A DNA stretch of 64,000 nt from Burkholderia latens. Its GTDB lineage: Bacteria > Pseudomonadota > Gammaproteobacteria > Burkholderiales > Burkholderiaceae. Every line of letters begins with the position of its first letter. Position 1 is the first letter of the stretch. The notes beneath the pieces are model-generated. The model was not told the origin of the DNA. It did no database searches and saw only the letters and a program-made list of their open reading frames with translations. The stretch covers positions 124,001-188,000 of the forward strand of contig NZ_CABVPL010000004.1 of assembly GCF_902499045.1 (NCBI RefSeq), read 5' to 3'. Shown one piece after another: positions 7,628 through 16,438 of this stretch. The translations under genes were made by a program, and so were the position numbers.

Positions 7628-8923
7628 GTGAACGAGAACGCCCGTTTTTTTGCCGAAACGCTCCAGAGTCGCGATCCGGTGATCGCATCCGAAATCGCAT
7701 TGGAGTTGCGTCGCCAGCAGACGCAGATCGAACTGATTGCATCCGAAAACATCGCGTCCGCAGCGGTGCTGGAAGCCCAGGGCACCGTGTTGACGAACAA
7801 GTACGCGGAAGGCTATCCGTCGCGCCGGTACTACGGCGGTTGCGACCATGTCGACCGGATCGAGGCGCTCGCGATCGACCGCGCGTGCGCGTTGTTCGAC
7901 ACGAGCCACGCGAACGTGCAGCCGCACTCGGGCGCGCAGGCCAACGGCGCGGTGATGCTCGCGCTCGTCAAGCCGGGCGATACGGTGATGGGGATGTCGC
8001 TCGACGCGGGCGGCCATCTGACCCATGGCGCGCGCCCCGCGCTGTCGGGAAAGTGGTTCAACGCGGTGCAGTACGGCGTGAGCCCGGACACGCTGCGCAT
8101 CGATTACGACGACGTGCGCCGGCTCGCGCAGCGCCATCGGCCGAAGCTGATCATCGCGGGCTATTCCGCGTATCCGCGCGCGCTGGATTTTGCCGCGTTC
8201 CGCGAGATCGCGGACAGCGTCGACGCGAAGCTGATGGTCGACATGGCGCATATCGCCGGCATCGTCGCGGCCGGCCGCCACCCGAACCCGGTGCCGTTCG
8301 CCGACGTCGTGACGTCGACCACGCACAAGACGCTGCGCGGCCCGCGCGGCGGTTTCATCCTGACGAACCACGCCGACGTCGCGAAGCAGATCAACTCGGC
8401 CGTCTTTCCGGGGCTGCAGGGCGGCCCGCTGATGCACGTCGTCGCGGGCAAGGCGGTGGCCTTCGCGGAAGCGCTGCGCCCGGAGTTCGCGCGCTATATC
8501 GACCAGATGCTGCGCAACGCGCAAGCGCTCGCACAGGTGTTGACGGCCGGCGGCCTGACGCTCGTTACCGGTGGCACCGACAACCACCTGCTGCTGGTCG
8601 ACCTGCGTGCGCGGCGCATCACCGGCATGCAGGCCGAGAAGGCGCTGGAGCGTGCGGGCATCACCTGCAACAAGAACGGGATTCCGTTCGATACGGAAAA
8701 CCCGACCGTCACGTCCGGGATCCGGCTCGGCACGCCGGCCGGCACGACGCGCGGCTTCGGCCCCGCGGAATTCGAGCAGATCGGCGACATGATCCTCGCG
8801 GTCCTGGCGGCGCTCGAGCGCAATCCGGACGGGGACGAGGGCGTCGAGCGCGCGGTCCGGACTCGCGTGCGCGATCTGTGCAACCAGTTTCCGATCTACG
8901 CACACGCGGACGCGTTTGCCTGA
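7628..8923 (+). CDS. glyA: Serine hydroxymethyltransferase
   Basis: PLP enzyme interconverting serine and glycine with tetrahydrofolate one-carbon units (431 residues, family about 415-420). The motifs are complete: [10 protein letters not shown] at 35-44, [15 protein letters not shown] at 57-71, the [10 protein letters not shown] stretch, the PLP lysine K234 in [13 protein letters not shown] and the late GIRLGTPA. The GTG start at 7628 is supported by GGAG at good spacing. Its place behind a betaine-type transporter resembles betaine catabolic loci, where demethylation yields one-carbon units and glycine that SHMT turns into serine. It is likely a second, pathway-linked copy rather than the housekeeping glyA; that is inference. 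Confidence 0.9.
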   Translation: MNENARFFAETLQSRDPVIASEIALELRRQQTQIELIASENIASAAVLEAQGTVLTNKYAEGYPSRRYYGGCDHVDRIEALAIDRACALFDTSHANVQPHSGAQANGAVMLALVKPGDTVMGMSLDAGGHLTHGARPALSGKWFNAVQYGVSPDTLRIDYDDVRRLAQRHRPKLIIAGYSAYPRALDFAAFREIADSVDAKLMVDMAHIAGIVAAGRHPNPVPFADVVTSTTHKTLRGPRGGFILTNHADVAKQINSAVFPGLQGGPLMHVVAGKAVAFAEALRPEFARYIDQMLRNAQALAQVLTAGGLTLVTGGTDNHLLLVDLRARRITGMQAEKALERAGITCNKNGIPFDTENPTVTSGIRLGTPAGTTRGFGPAEFEQIGDMILAVLAALERNPDGDEGVERAVRTRVRDLCNQFPIYAHADAFA

Positions 8924-9085
8924 GCGCCGGAACCGGATCGGGCGGACACATGGTTCGAACCCCATGACGAATCGATCGGCGTGGCTGCGCGGAACACGCG
9001 CGGCGGGCGTCGACGTATTGTCCAGTGCCCGGCTCCTGCGCGACGGCGGGAACCGGGCACTCACTCACCTGAATGAGGAATTGAA

Positions 9086-9973
9086 ATGAGCTTCGAGGGC
9101 GTACACACACCGCTGGTCACCCCGTTCGACGCGGACGGCGAAATCGATCACGCACTGCTGGGCCGGCATGCGGCCGATCTCGCCGGCCGCGTGTCCGGCC
9201 TCGGCATCGGCGGCACGACGGGCGAATACTACGCGTTGAGCTTCGACGAGCGCGTGCGCACGTTCGACACGGTCGCGGCCGCCGCCGGCGGCAAGACGTT
9301 CCTGACCGCGGGCATCAACGCGACGACGACGAAGGAAGTGCTGCGTCTCGGCCGCGAAGCGAAACGCGCGGGGCTGGACGCGCTGCTGGTGGCGGCGCCG
9401 TATTATGCGCAGCCGACGCAGCAGGAACTGCTCGCGCACCTGCTCACGATCGACGACGTGCTCGACATGCCGATCATGCTGTACAACTTCCCGGCCCGCA
9501 CTGGCACCGAAATCGGCGACGGGATTCTAGAGACGCTGCTCGAGCGGAAGAATTTCGTCGCGATGAAGGAGAGCACCGGCGACATCGCGCATCTGCATCA
9601 CCTGTCTACGCATTTCAGCGGCCGGCTCGTGGTGAGCTGCGGGATGGACGACCAGGCGCTCGAGTTCTTCGCGTGGGGCGCGCGCAGCTGGGTCGGCGGC
9701 GCGTCCAACTTTCTGCCGGAAGCGCATACCGATCTGTTCGACGCATGCGTGACGCGCCGCGATTTCGCGACCGGCCGCAAGCTGATGGCGCAACTGCTGC
9801 CGGTGCTCGAACTGCTCGAGCGTAGCGGCAAGTTCATTCAGTACGTGCGTTACGGCTGCGAGCTGGCCGGCTTGCCGGTCGGCGTCGCACGCGCACCGCT
9901 CGGCGCGCTGTCCGGCGACGAGCGTGACGTGTTCGCGAAGCTCGTGAAGCCGCTGCTGCGCGACGACCGGTAA
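9086..9973 (+). CDS. DapA-family aldolase/lyase
   Basis: Class I aldolase of the dihydrodipicolinate synthase / N-acetylneuraminate lyase family (295 residues, usual size). Schiff-base lysine K161 (VAMKESTGD) and the catalytic tyrosine Y133 in LYNFPARTG are present, with TTGE at 44-47 for the substrate carboxylate. GAGGAATTGAA precedes the ATG. It lies in one operon with an FAD amine oxidoreductase and an aldehyde dehydrogenase six and sixteen bases apart. It is therefore more likely a catabolic lyase or deaminase (as in hydroxyproline or 4-deoxy-ketoacid pathways) than lysine biosynthesis. Exact substrate unknown. Confidence 0.8.
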   Translation: MSFEGVHTPLVTPFDADGEIDHALLGRHAADLAGRVSGLGIGGTTGEYYALSFDERVRTFDTVAAAAGGKTFLTAGINATTTKEVLRLGREAKRAGLDALLVAAPYYAQPTQQELLAHLLTIDDVLDMPIMLYNFPARTGTEIGDGILETLLERKNFVAMKESTGDIAHLHHLSTHFSGRLVVSCGMDDQALEFFAWGARSWVGGASNFLPEAHTDLFDACVTRRDFATGRKLMAQLLPVLELLERSGKFIQYVRYGCELAGLPVGVARAPLGALSGDERDVFAKLVKPLLRDDR

Positions 9974-9979
9974 GCCATC

Positions 9980-11311
9980 ATGCGTTCGAATCTGGAATTC
10001 GCGCGGTTTCCTGCGTCGGACGGAATGAACGGCTGGTGGGAGAGCCTGCCGCCGGCGCAGGAAGCCCAAACCGTCACGTCCGACGGCCGGTTCGACTGGG
10101 TCGTCGTCGGCGGCGGCATCACCGGGCTGTGCGCGGCGCGCCGGCTCGCGGAGCTCGCGCCGGGCGCGTCGATCGCGCTCGTGGAGGCCGACCGGATCGG
10201 CCGCACGACGGCCGGGCGCAATTCCGGATTCTTCGTCGACCTGCCGCACGACATCAGCAGCGAAAGCTACTCGCGCAGCATCGAAGAGGACCGCGCCGAC
10301 GTGCGGTTCCAGCGGCACGGCATCGACTATGTGCGTGACATCGTGCGGCGCTTCGGTATCGATTGCGACTGGCGCGACGACGGCAAATTCCACGCATCGG
10401 TCAACAGGAAAGGCGCCGCCGCACTCGCGCATTTCGCGGACGGTTTGTCGCGGATCGGCGAACCGTTCGAATGGCTCGACCAGCCGGCCATTCAGGCCGT
10501 GACCGGCACCGACTTCTACACGGGCGCGCTGTTCACGCCGGGCTGCAGCACGGTGCAGCCGGCTGCGCTGATGCGTGGCCTCGCGGCCACGCAGCCGGAC
10601 AACGTGACGGTGTTCGAGCTCAGCCCGGTCACGCGGATCGAGCCGCGCGGCGACGCACGCGCACTGCACTTCGCCGGCGGCACGATCGTCGCAAAGCAGG
10701 TGATCCTGTGCACGAACGCGTACGCGGCGACATTCGGCATGCATTCGAACGGATTGCTGCCCGTCTATACGTTCGCGTCGCTCACGCGGCAGATGAATGC
10801 CGACGAAGTCGCGAAGCTCGGCGGAACGCGGTCGTGGGCGGTGATTCCGGCCGATCCGATGGGCACGACGGTGCGGCGCCTGATCACCGATCGCATTTGC
10901 GTGCGCAACCATTTCGCGTTCAGGCCGGACGTGAGGGTGTCGCCTGCGGATCTCGCGAAGGCGCGGCATCTGCATCAGCGCTCGTTCGAGCGCCGCTTCC
11001 CGATGCTCGGTGGCGTCGAACTCGAATATACGTGGGGCGGGCCGCTGTGCCTGTCCGCGAACAACGGCGCGCTGTTTGGCAAGCGGGACGACGGTCTCTA
11101 CGAGGCGATCGGCTGCAACGGCCTCGGGCTGAGCCGCGGCTCGTCGTCCGGCAAGCTGATCGCCGAGTACGCGCTCGGCGAATCGAACAGCCTCGTGCAG
11201 CAGTTGTTGAAGCAGCCGCATCCGCGTCCGCTGCCGGTTCGGCCGCTCGTCGACCTGGCCGTGTCGGCGACGATCTGGGCGAAGGAATTCTCGGCCGGTG
11301 CCGAACTTTGA
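9980..11311 (+). CDS. FAD-dependent amine oxidoreductase, PuuB/OrdL-like
   Basis: DAO-fold flavoenzyme (443 residues) that probably oxidises a secondary amine or amino-acid-like substrate. After a short lead with WWESLPPA it has the FAD-binding WVVVGGGITGLCAARRLAE at about residues 37-55, then the acidic VEADRIG and AGRNSGFF, as in gamma-glutamylputrescine oxidase. The late GCNGLGLSRGSSSGKLIAEY is the second FAD contact. It starts six bases after the DapA-like gene and ends sixteen before the aldehyde dehydrogenase, so oxidation to an aldehyde followed by oxidation to the acid is the natural reading. An alternative start at 10025 is possible. Confidence 0.8.
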   Translation: MRSNLEFARFPASDGMNGWWESLPPAQEAQTVTSDGRFDWVVVGGGITGLCAARRLAELAPGASIALVEADRIGRTTAGRNSGFFVDLPHDISSESYSRSIEEDRADVRFQRHGIDYVRDIVRRFGIDCDWRDDGKFHASVNRKGAAALAHFADGLSRIGEPFEWLDQPAIQAVTGTDFYTGALFTPGCSTVQPAALMRGLAATQPDNVTVFELSPVTRIEPRGDARALHFAGGTIVAKQVILCTNAYAATFGMHSNGLLPVYTFASLTRQMNADEVAKLGGTRSWAVIPADPMGTTVRRLITDRICVRNHFAFRPDVRVSPADLAKARHLHQRSFERRFPMLGGVELEYTWGGPLCLSANNGALFGKRDDGLYEAIGCNGLGLSRGSSSGKLIAEYALGESNSLVQQLLKQPHPRPLPVRPLVDLAVSATIWAKEFSAGAEL

Positions 11312-11327
11312 TTATTGAGGAAACGAC

Positions 11328-12821
11328 ATGACGACCCATCAGGATTGGAAGCAGAAGGCGAATGCGTTGCCGCTCGACGGCCGCGCGTTCATCGCGGGCG
11401 AGCGCAGTGCGGCGGCGTCGGGCGAGACGTTCGCGACGCTCAACCCGGCGTCGGGCAAGGTGCTCGCCGAAGTGGCGCGCTGTAGCGAACGCGACGTCGA
11501 TCGCGCGGTCGCGGCCGCGCGCGAAGCGTTCGAGTCGGGTGTCTGGTCGAAGGCAGCACCCGCGCATCGCAAGGCGGTGCTGCTGCGCGTCGCGCAGTTG
11601 ATCGACGAGCACGCGGAGGAACTCGCGCTGCTCGAGGCGCTGGAAGCCGGCAAGCCGATCGGCGAATGCCTGGGGCTCGACATTCCCGAGTCGGCCGCGT
11701 GCATCCGCTGGCATGCGGAATTGACGGACAAGCGCTACGACGCGTTGTCGCCGTCCGGCACCGGCGTCGTCAGCATGATCACGCGCGAGCCGATCGGCGT
11801 CGTCGGCGCCGTGCTGCCGTGGAATTTCCCGGCGCTGATGCTCGCATGGAAAATCGGTCCCGCGCTGTCGGTGGGCAATAGCGTGGTCGTGAAGCCGGCC
11901 GAGCAGACGTCGCTGTCGACGCTGCGCATCGCCGATCTCGCGATGGAAGCCGGCGTGCCGCCGGGCGTGTTCAGCGTCGTCACCGGGTTCGGCGGCGAGG
12001 CCGGCGAGGCGATCGGCCGCCATCCGGACGTCGATCTCGTCGCGTTCACAGGCTCGACTGCGACCGGCAAGCGCTTCCTGCACTACTCGGCCGATACGAA
12101 CCTGAAGCGCGTCGTGCTCGAATGCGGCGGCAAGAATCCGCAGGTGATCCTGCCGGACGTCGCGAACCTCGACGCGGTCGCCGAGCAGGCGGTCGCGGCC
12201 GCGTTCTGGAACATGGGCGAGAACTGCAGCGCCGGCTCGCGGATTCTCGTGCCGTCGAGCCGCAAGGCGGAACTGCTGGACAAGGTTCAGGCGGTGCTCG
12301 CCGGTTGGAAGACCGGCGATCCGCTCGATCCGGACGTGAAGCTCGGGGCGCTGATCGAGCAGAAGCATTACGAGAAGGTTCTCGGCCATATCGAGAAGGC
12401 GAAGGCGGAAGGCGCGCACGTGGTGTGCGGCGGGAACGCAATTCTCGCGGAAACCGGCGGCTGGTTCGTCGAACCGACGATCTTCGACCAGGTGACGCCC
12501 GAGATGAGCATCGCGCGCGACGAGGTGTTCGGGCCGGTCGTGTGCTTCATCGAGTACGGCGACGTCGATGACGCGGTGCGGATCGCGAACGATACGTGCT
12601 ACGGGCTCGCTGCGTCGCTGTGGACCGACAACGTGAACAGTGCGCACAAGGTCGCCGCGCGGATTCGCGCGGGGACGGTCACGGTGAACTGCTTTGGCGA
12701 AGGCGACCTGTCGACTCCGTTCGGCGGATTCAAGCAGTCGGGATTCGGCGGCCGCGACAAATCAGTCTACGCGCACGACCAATACTGCGAACTGAAAACG
12801 ACCTGGCTCAAGCTCGACTAA
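11328..12821 (+). CDS. NAD(P)-dependent aldehyde dehydrogenase, PuuC-like
   Basis: Aldehyde dehydrogenase (497 residues) closely resembling gamma-glutamyl-gamma-aminobutyraldehyde dehydrogenase PuuC along its whole length. The N-terminus DWKQKANAL, the VLPWNFPALMLAWKIGPAL cofactor segment, FTGSTATGK, catalytic base E265 in LECGGKNP and nucleophile C300 in GENCSAGSR are all present. The C-terminal PFGGFKQSGFGGRDKS is typical. It is the last gene of the run beginning at 9086. It likely oxidises the aldehyde made by the preceding flavoenzyme; the substrate is not determined, and no other putrescine-pathway gene is adjacent. Confidence 0.88.
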   Translation: MTTHQDWKQKANALPLDGRAFIAGERSAAASGETFATLNPASGKVLAEVARCSERDVDRAVAAAREAFESGVWSKAAPAHRKAVLLRVAQLIDEHAEELALLEALEAGKPIGECLGLDIPESAACIRWHAELTDKRYDALSPSGTGVVSMITREPIGVVGAVLPWNFPALMLAWKIGPALSVGNSVVVKPAEQTSLSTLRIADLAMEAGVPPGVFSVVTGFGGEAGEAIGRHPDVDLVAFTGSTATGKRFLHYSADTNLKRVVLECGGKNPQVILPDVANLDAVAEQAVAAAFWNMGENCSAGSRILVPSSRKAELLDKVQAVLAGWKTGDPLDPDVKLGALIEQKHYEKVLGHIEKAKAEGAHVVCGGNAILAETGGWFVEPTIFDQVTPEMSIARDEVFGPVVCFIEYGDVDDAVRIANDTCYGLAASLWTDNVNSAHKVAARIRAGTVTVNCFGEGDLSTPFGGFKQSGFGGRDKSVYAHDQYCELKTTWLKLD

Positions 12822-13134
12822 GTGGCTGGGACACGCACGCAGCGCTCGGGCGTGCGCGGCCCGACGCGGGTTTGGGGGCGGCGCCGACGTCCGCCTTGCA
12901 TTGCTCATCATCGCTTTCGATAATAGCGATGCGGTGCACAATCGATCGAAAATGGCGTAAGCGGGGCGCCGTTGCGGCGGCTGAGCCGCTCTTGCCAGCC
13001 GCCCGACCGAATCGCAAGCTGCAAGATCAGATAATCGCAAGGTTTGCGACGAGACTGCCTGCGGGCAGCCGGCGGGACTGCCGTCGACGGGTTCGTCGAC
13101 GCAGCGTCCGACCTCCGTTTTGAGAGTGAAAGCC
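12822..13134. other. Gap between aldehyde dehydrogenase and LysR gene
   Basis: This 313-base region has no gene. A seven-base-pair hairpin (CGCACGC / GCGTGCG, 12834-12856) follows the dehydrogenase and may aid termination, although no U run follows. The rest should carry the LysR promoter; nothing specific was recognised. Confidence 0.45.
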
Positions 13135-14136
13135 ATGTTGAAGAAGCAATTGTTTGCCGACCGACTTCTCGCGCAGATGCCGTCGCTTCGCGCGCTGCGG
13201 TGCTTCGTGACGGCGGCGCGCTACGAGAGCTTCACTCAGGCAGCCGAGGTTCTGTGCGTGACGCAGGCCGCGATCAGCCGGCAAATCAAGGAGCTCGAGG
13301 ATTCGCTCGACGTCGCGCTGTTCGAGCGCACCGGCCGGCATATCGCACTGACGGATGCCGGGCGGATTCTGTACAACGCGTCGTATCTGTCGATCATGAA
13401 CATCGCCGAGGCGGCGGAGGCCGTGCGTCGGACCGACAAGCACGCGCTGATGGTCTGCGTGTCGCACACGTTCTCCGCGCTGTGGCTGTCGTCGCGGCTG
13501 CCCGCGTTTCGCGAGCGGTTTCCGGATATCCAGCTGCACGTGATCGTCACCGAGCATTTCATGGAGCTCGACGGGCTCATCGAGCCTGATGTGATCATCA
13601 CGAAGAACCCGCCGCGCGAGCCTGAGTTCGAAGCCGAGCCGCTGTTCCACGACATCGTGTATCCGGTGTGCAGCCCGTCGTTTCACGAGCGGCATTTTCA
13701 TGGCCGGTCGCTGAAGCCGCTGGATCTGCTGTCGAGCCCGACGCTGAACCTGTCGATGCTCGGCCGTGCGCAGGTGTGCGAGCACGTCGACTGGCGCGTG
13801 TGGCGCAATTGGTTCCAGCAGAGCGACGGCACCGATACACTGGCCGCGAACAAGTATCTGGAAAGCAACGACTACCGACTGCTGGTCGCGCAGGCCGAGG
13901 CCGGCGAGGGCACGCTGCTGGGCTGGCACCACCTCGTGCACCGGCAGATCGAAGAGGGTGTGCTAGTTCAGCCGGTTCAGGATGTCCTCGTGTTTCGTGA
14001 CCGCCATCATTACCTGATCACGCACCGGAATGCGCACCCGCGCCCGGAGTACCGGCTGTTCCGTCAGTGGCTGCGCGACGAGGTCGGTATCATGATGCGC
14101 GGCTGGCTCGATGCCGGCGTCGAAATCGGTCGATAG
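13135..14136 (+). CDS. LysR-family transcriptional regulator, GcvA-like
   Basis: DNA-binding regulator (333 residues). The N-terminal winged helix is clear: PSLRALRCFVTAARYESFTQAAEVL, then VTQAAISRQIKELED and LFERTGRHIALTDAG. The effector domain follows from about residue 105 (LMVCVSHTFSALWLSSRLPAF), as in the GcvA/AmpR branch. ATG 13135 is preferred over the upstream TTG 13120 because of spacing from GAGAG. It is transcribed in the same direction as the catabolic genes and is the only regulator in this block, so it is the natural candidate to control them, perhaps with a glycine or osmolyte-derived effector (inference). Confidence 0.88.
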   Translation: MLKKQLFADRLLAQMPSLRALRCFVTAARYESFTQAAEVLCVTQAAISRQIKELEDSLDVALFERTGRHIALTDAGRILYNASYLSIMNIAEAAEAVRRTDKHALMVCVSHTFSALWLSSRLPAFRERFPDIQLHVIVTEHFMELDGLIEPDVIITKNPPREPEFEAEPLFHDIVYPVCSPSFHERHFHGRSLKPLDLLSSPTLNLSMLGRAQVCEHVDWRVWRNWFQQSDGTDTLAANKYLESNDYRLLVAQAEAGEGTLLGWHHLVHRQIEEGVLVQPVQDVLVFRDRHHYLITHRNAHPRPEYRLFRQWLRDEVGIMMRGWLDAGVEIGR

Positions 14137-14679
14137 CACGCTGCCCGGGTACCTTCGTCAACGCGGGCGAGTGGTTCGTGAGCGACGGAATGAGCAAAGT
14201 CGCTCGTGATAAGAGCCGGCGCTGGGCTTCGGTCGGGCGGCCCTCTGCTTGATAGGCGATACCAGACTTCGCTATCGGCAGCCTGATCCACTGGACCAGC
14301 CGCTCAAATCTCTAGTTGGGACGCGTCGAGACCGTTTCGTCGTTAAAGGTAGCGACGAGAAGGCATCGCAAACACGCGCACAAATCGGTGAGAACGGTGC
14401 GGATGATAGGGACCGTTGTGGGTTCAGAGTCGTTCGCGTCGTCCCAGAACCGCCCTTTGCGGTCGAGTGCCGATTGTGACGTCCGAATGAACGCGCCCGC
14501 GAGATAATGCAATTATCACTATGCTGCGATTGCCCGTTCAAACTTAGATTCCGCACAACGCGTGATTGCCACTGTCTGCGTCGCAGGGGAGTTGACACCG
14601 CGCTTCGCAAGCCGCGGCCAATGAAAACTTGCCATGCAAACGGTGACGCGTTCAATTCGGTCTACGGCTGTCACGCCAG
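14137..14679. other. Intergenic region between LysR and HTH-citrate synthase genes
   Basis: This 543-base stretch lies between convergent genes. It contains dispersed repeat copy B at 14527-14601. Short open frames are present on both strands, but none shows a recognisable family. The composition is more AT-rich than the flanking genes, consistent with an old insertion scar. Confidence 0.5.
14527..14601 (+). repeat. Dispersed degenerate repeat, copy B
   Basis: Second copy of the repeat family, matching copy A at about 27 of 35 and copy C at about 28 of 35 core positions (CGATTG ... TTCAAACT ... TTCCGCACAACGC). It continues through a shared AGGGGAG-like stretch and TTGACACCGC. It lies in a gene-free gap between two unrelated operons. 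Confidence 0.6.
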
Positions 14680-15927
14680 TTACTCCACCACCTTGAACAC
14701 GCGGTTCTTCGCGATGACACCGGCTTTCGGCACTTTGCCATCGTCCTCAGCGGCGGGCCGCAGATGCCGATCGTCGAGCGCCGGCCCCGTATAACGGCTG
14801 CGCGGCCGGATCACCCGGCCGACGCGCAACTGCTCGATGCAATGCGCGAGCAGCCCAACGCTGCGCGCGATCGCGAACAGTCCGAACGCCGCATCGCGCG
14901 GCAATCGAAGCTGCACCGACAGCATCGCGAGCGCGACATCGATGGTCGGGCGCTGGCCGGTGAGCGTCGTGACCTTGTCGACGAAGTGCGCGAGCTCAGG
15001 GGGCGGATCGAGTCGCGGGACCAGCGCGGCCGCGCGCGGATCGCCGTCAGGGTAAAGATGATGGCCGAAACCGGGAAGCGGGATCGCGGACTTCAGGTGA
15101 TGATCGACGACGCGCTCGGCGCCCAATCGTTGCACGTCGGCGAACACCGCACGCACGCGTCCCGACGCGTCGCCGTGCAGCGGCCCCGACAGCGTCGCGA
15201 GCCCCGTCAGCAGGCAGCCTGCCAGCGCCGCGCCGGTCGATGCGGTGATGCGCGCGGCGAATGCCGAACTCGTGATCTCGTGATCGGCGACCAGAACCAT
15301 CGCGCGGCGCAGCAGGTCTGCGCCATGGCTGTCGAGGCCCCAGCCGGCCGCGAGCCGCTGATGGGTGCAGAGCGGGCTTGCGCCGGCATCGTCATGCGCG
15401 CCGAACGCGCGTGACACGATCGCGACAAGCTGCCCTGCCTCGATGTGCAACGCGCTGTCGAGCCGGCCCAGCGTCGAATGGTCGTGTGCGGCCAGCGTCG
15501 CGAGCATCGTGAACGCGCATTGCCGATCGCGCTTGCCGGGCGGCAGCACGATCGCCGGCGCGTCGAACGATACGGGTGCGGTGGCCTGCCAAAGCAGCGC
15601 AGCCGTTTCCTCGAGCGTGGCGGTATCGGCAAGTTGAATGCTGTCGCGGCCGCGATACCACGCGCGGCCCTTCGAGAACGTGGTGATGCCGCTGTAGATG
15701 CACGGCTCGGCGCCGAAGATCGTGCTGGCCGCGAGCGCCGACCGCTTGCGGCCGACTTGTTTCTTGCGGCACAGCGCGACCACGTCCTCGGCGCGATACA
15801 GGCTCTTGCGTGGATCGTCGGGATCCTGCATCACGGCGATGCTGCCGCGGCTCGCGTACGCGTAGACCGTCTGCGCCCGTACACCGAGCCGCCGCGCCGC
15901 TTCCATCAGGGTGATCCAGTTCTGCAT
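14680..15927 (-). CDS. Citrate-synthase-fold enzyme fused to an N-terminal HTH
   Basis: A 415-residue protein. Residues 1-55 form a MerR/excisionase-type helix-turn-helix (WITLMEAARRLGVRAQTVYAY ... LYRAEDVVAL). From about residue 70 it is a citrate synthase (IYSGITTFSKGRAWYRGRDSIQLAD). Catalytic residues are kept: H251 in GPLHGDA, H289/H290 in GFGHHLYPDGDPRA with R298, and D330 in PTIDVALA. It may condense acetyl-CoA or propionyl-CoA with a 2-oxoacid, or act as an acyl-CoA-responsive DNA-binding protein, or both. It is the last gene of the leftward unit SDR-MFS-VOC. The ribosome binding site is weak. Family known only as HTH-containing citrate synthase; function not established. Confidence 0.85.
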   Translation of the reverse strand: MQNWITLMEAARRLGVRAQTVYAYASRGSIAVMQDPDDPRKSLYRAEDVVALCRKKQVGRKRSALAASTIFGAEPCIYSGITTFSKGRAWYRGRDSIQLADTATLEETAALLWQATAPVSFDAPAIVLPPGKRDRQCAFTMLATLAAHDHSTLGRLDSALHIEAGQLVAIVSRAFGAHDDAGASPLCTHQRLAAGWGLDSHGADLLRRAMVLVADHEITSSAFAARITASTGAALAGCLLTGLATLSGPLHGDASGRVRAVFADVQRLGAERVVDHHLKSAIPLPGFGHHLYPDGDPRAAALVPRLDPPPELAHFVDKVTTLTGQRPTIDVALAMLSVQLRLPRDAAFGLFAIARSVGLLAHCIEQLRVGRVIRPRSRYTGPALDDRHLRPAAEDDGKVPKAGVIAKNRVFKVVE

Positions 15928-15987
15928 GGGGAGTCGTGATGAGGATGCGGCCGGTGCGCGGCCGCTTGCGCCGACTATAGACCGGGT

Positions 15988-16401
15988 TCAGTTGAATGTC
16001 ATCTCGGCCGCGCGCCGCTCGAGCACCTCGACGAGGATGTCGCCGGGCGCGCGCACGAAACAGCCGCGCACGCCGGCGCGGATCCGCGTGACGGGCTGGA
16101 CGATCTCGGCGCCGTTGTCGACCAGATGCGCGTAGGCCGCATCCAGATCCTCGACCAGCACGCCGAAGTGGTCGATCCCTTGCACGCGGGCGCCGTCCGG
16201 TACGATCGCCGAACGCGCGTGCGGCAGCGCCGTGATGAACAGGTTGATGGCGCCGATCCGCAGGTCGACGCGGCCCGGGCGCCGCACGATTTCGGCGTTC
16301 AGGCAGCGCGCGAACCACGCGGCGGTGGCCTCGGCATCAGCCGAGCAGAGTTGCAGATGATCCCATTTGAATTCGATCATGGTCGTGGTCGGTGGGTGCA
16401 T
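15988..16401 (-). CDS. VOC-family (glyoxalase/bleomycin-resistance fold) protein
   Basis: Small metal-dependent VOC protein (137 residues from this start). The paired beta-alpha-beta pattern is visible: FKWDHLQLCSADAEATAAWFARCL, then GIDHFGVLVEDLDAAYAHL, and an ending E in GDILVEVLERR. First- and second-module histidines in DHLQL and DHFGV and the glutamate in ILVEV are candidate metal ligands. The start at 16401 has a GGGGG just upstream; 16380 (MIEFKWDH) is an equally good protein start but lacks a binding site. It sits 37 bases after the MFS gene in one operon. Likely an epimerase, lyase or dioxygenase for the pathway intermediate; the reaction is unknown. Confidence 0.72.
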   Translation of the reverse strand: MHPPTTTMIEFKWDHLQLCSADAEATAAWFARCLNAEIVRRPGRVDLRIGAINLFITALPHARSAIVPDGARVQGIDHFGVLVEDLDAAYAHLVDNGAEIVQPVTRIRAGVRGCFVRAPGDILVEVLERRAAEMTFN

Positions 16402-16438
16402 GAGCCCCCGGAGGGGCCGATAAAGCGGTTGCATGGGG

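Noticed and set aside
7184-9064. 626-codon minus-strand frame opposite proX and glyA
   Set aside because: Antisense shadow with His/Arg-rich sequence; SHMT motifs are all on the plus strand.
9527-11221. 564-codon minus-strand frame opposite the DapA-like and FAD genes
   Set aside because: Antisense shadow; the opposite strand has complete family motifs throughout.
14272-14655. Overlapping short frames on both strands around repeat copy B
   Set aside because: No recognised family, no start signal, and similar fragments occur only because of the repeat.
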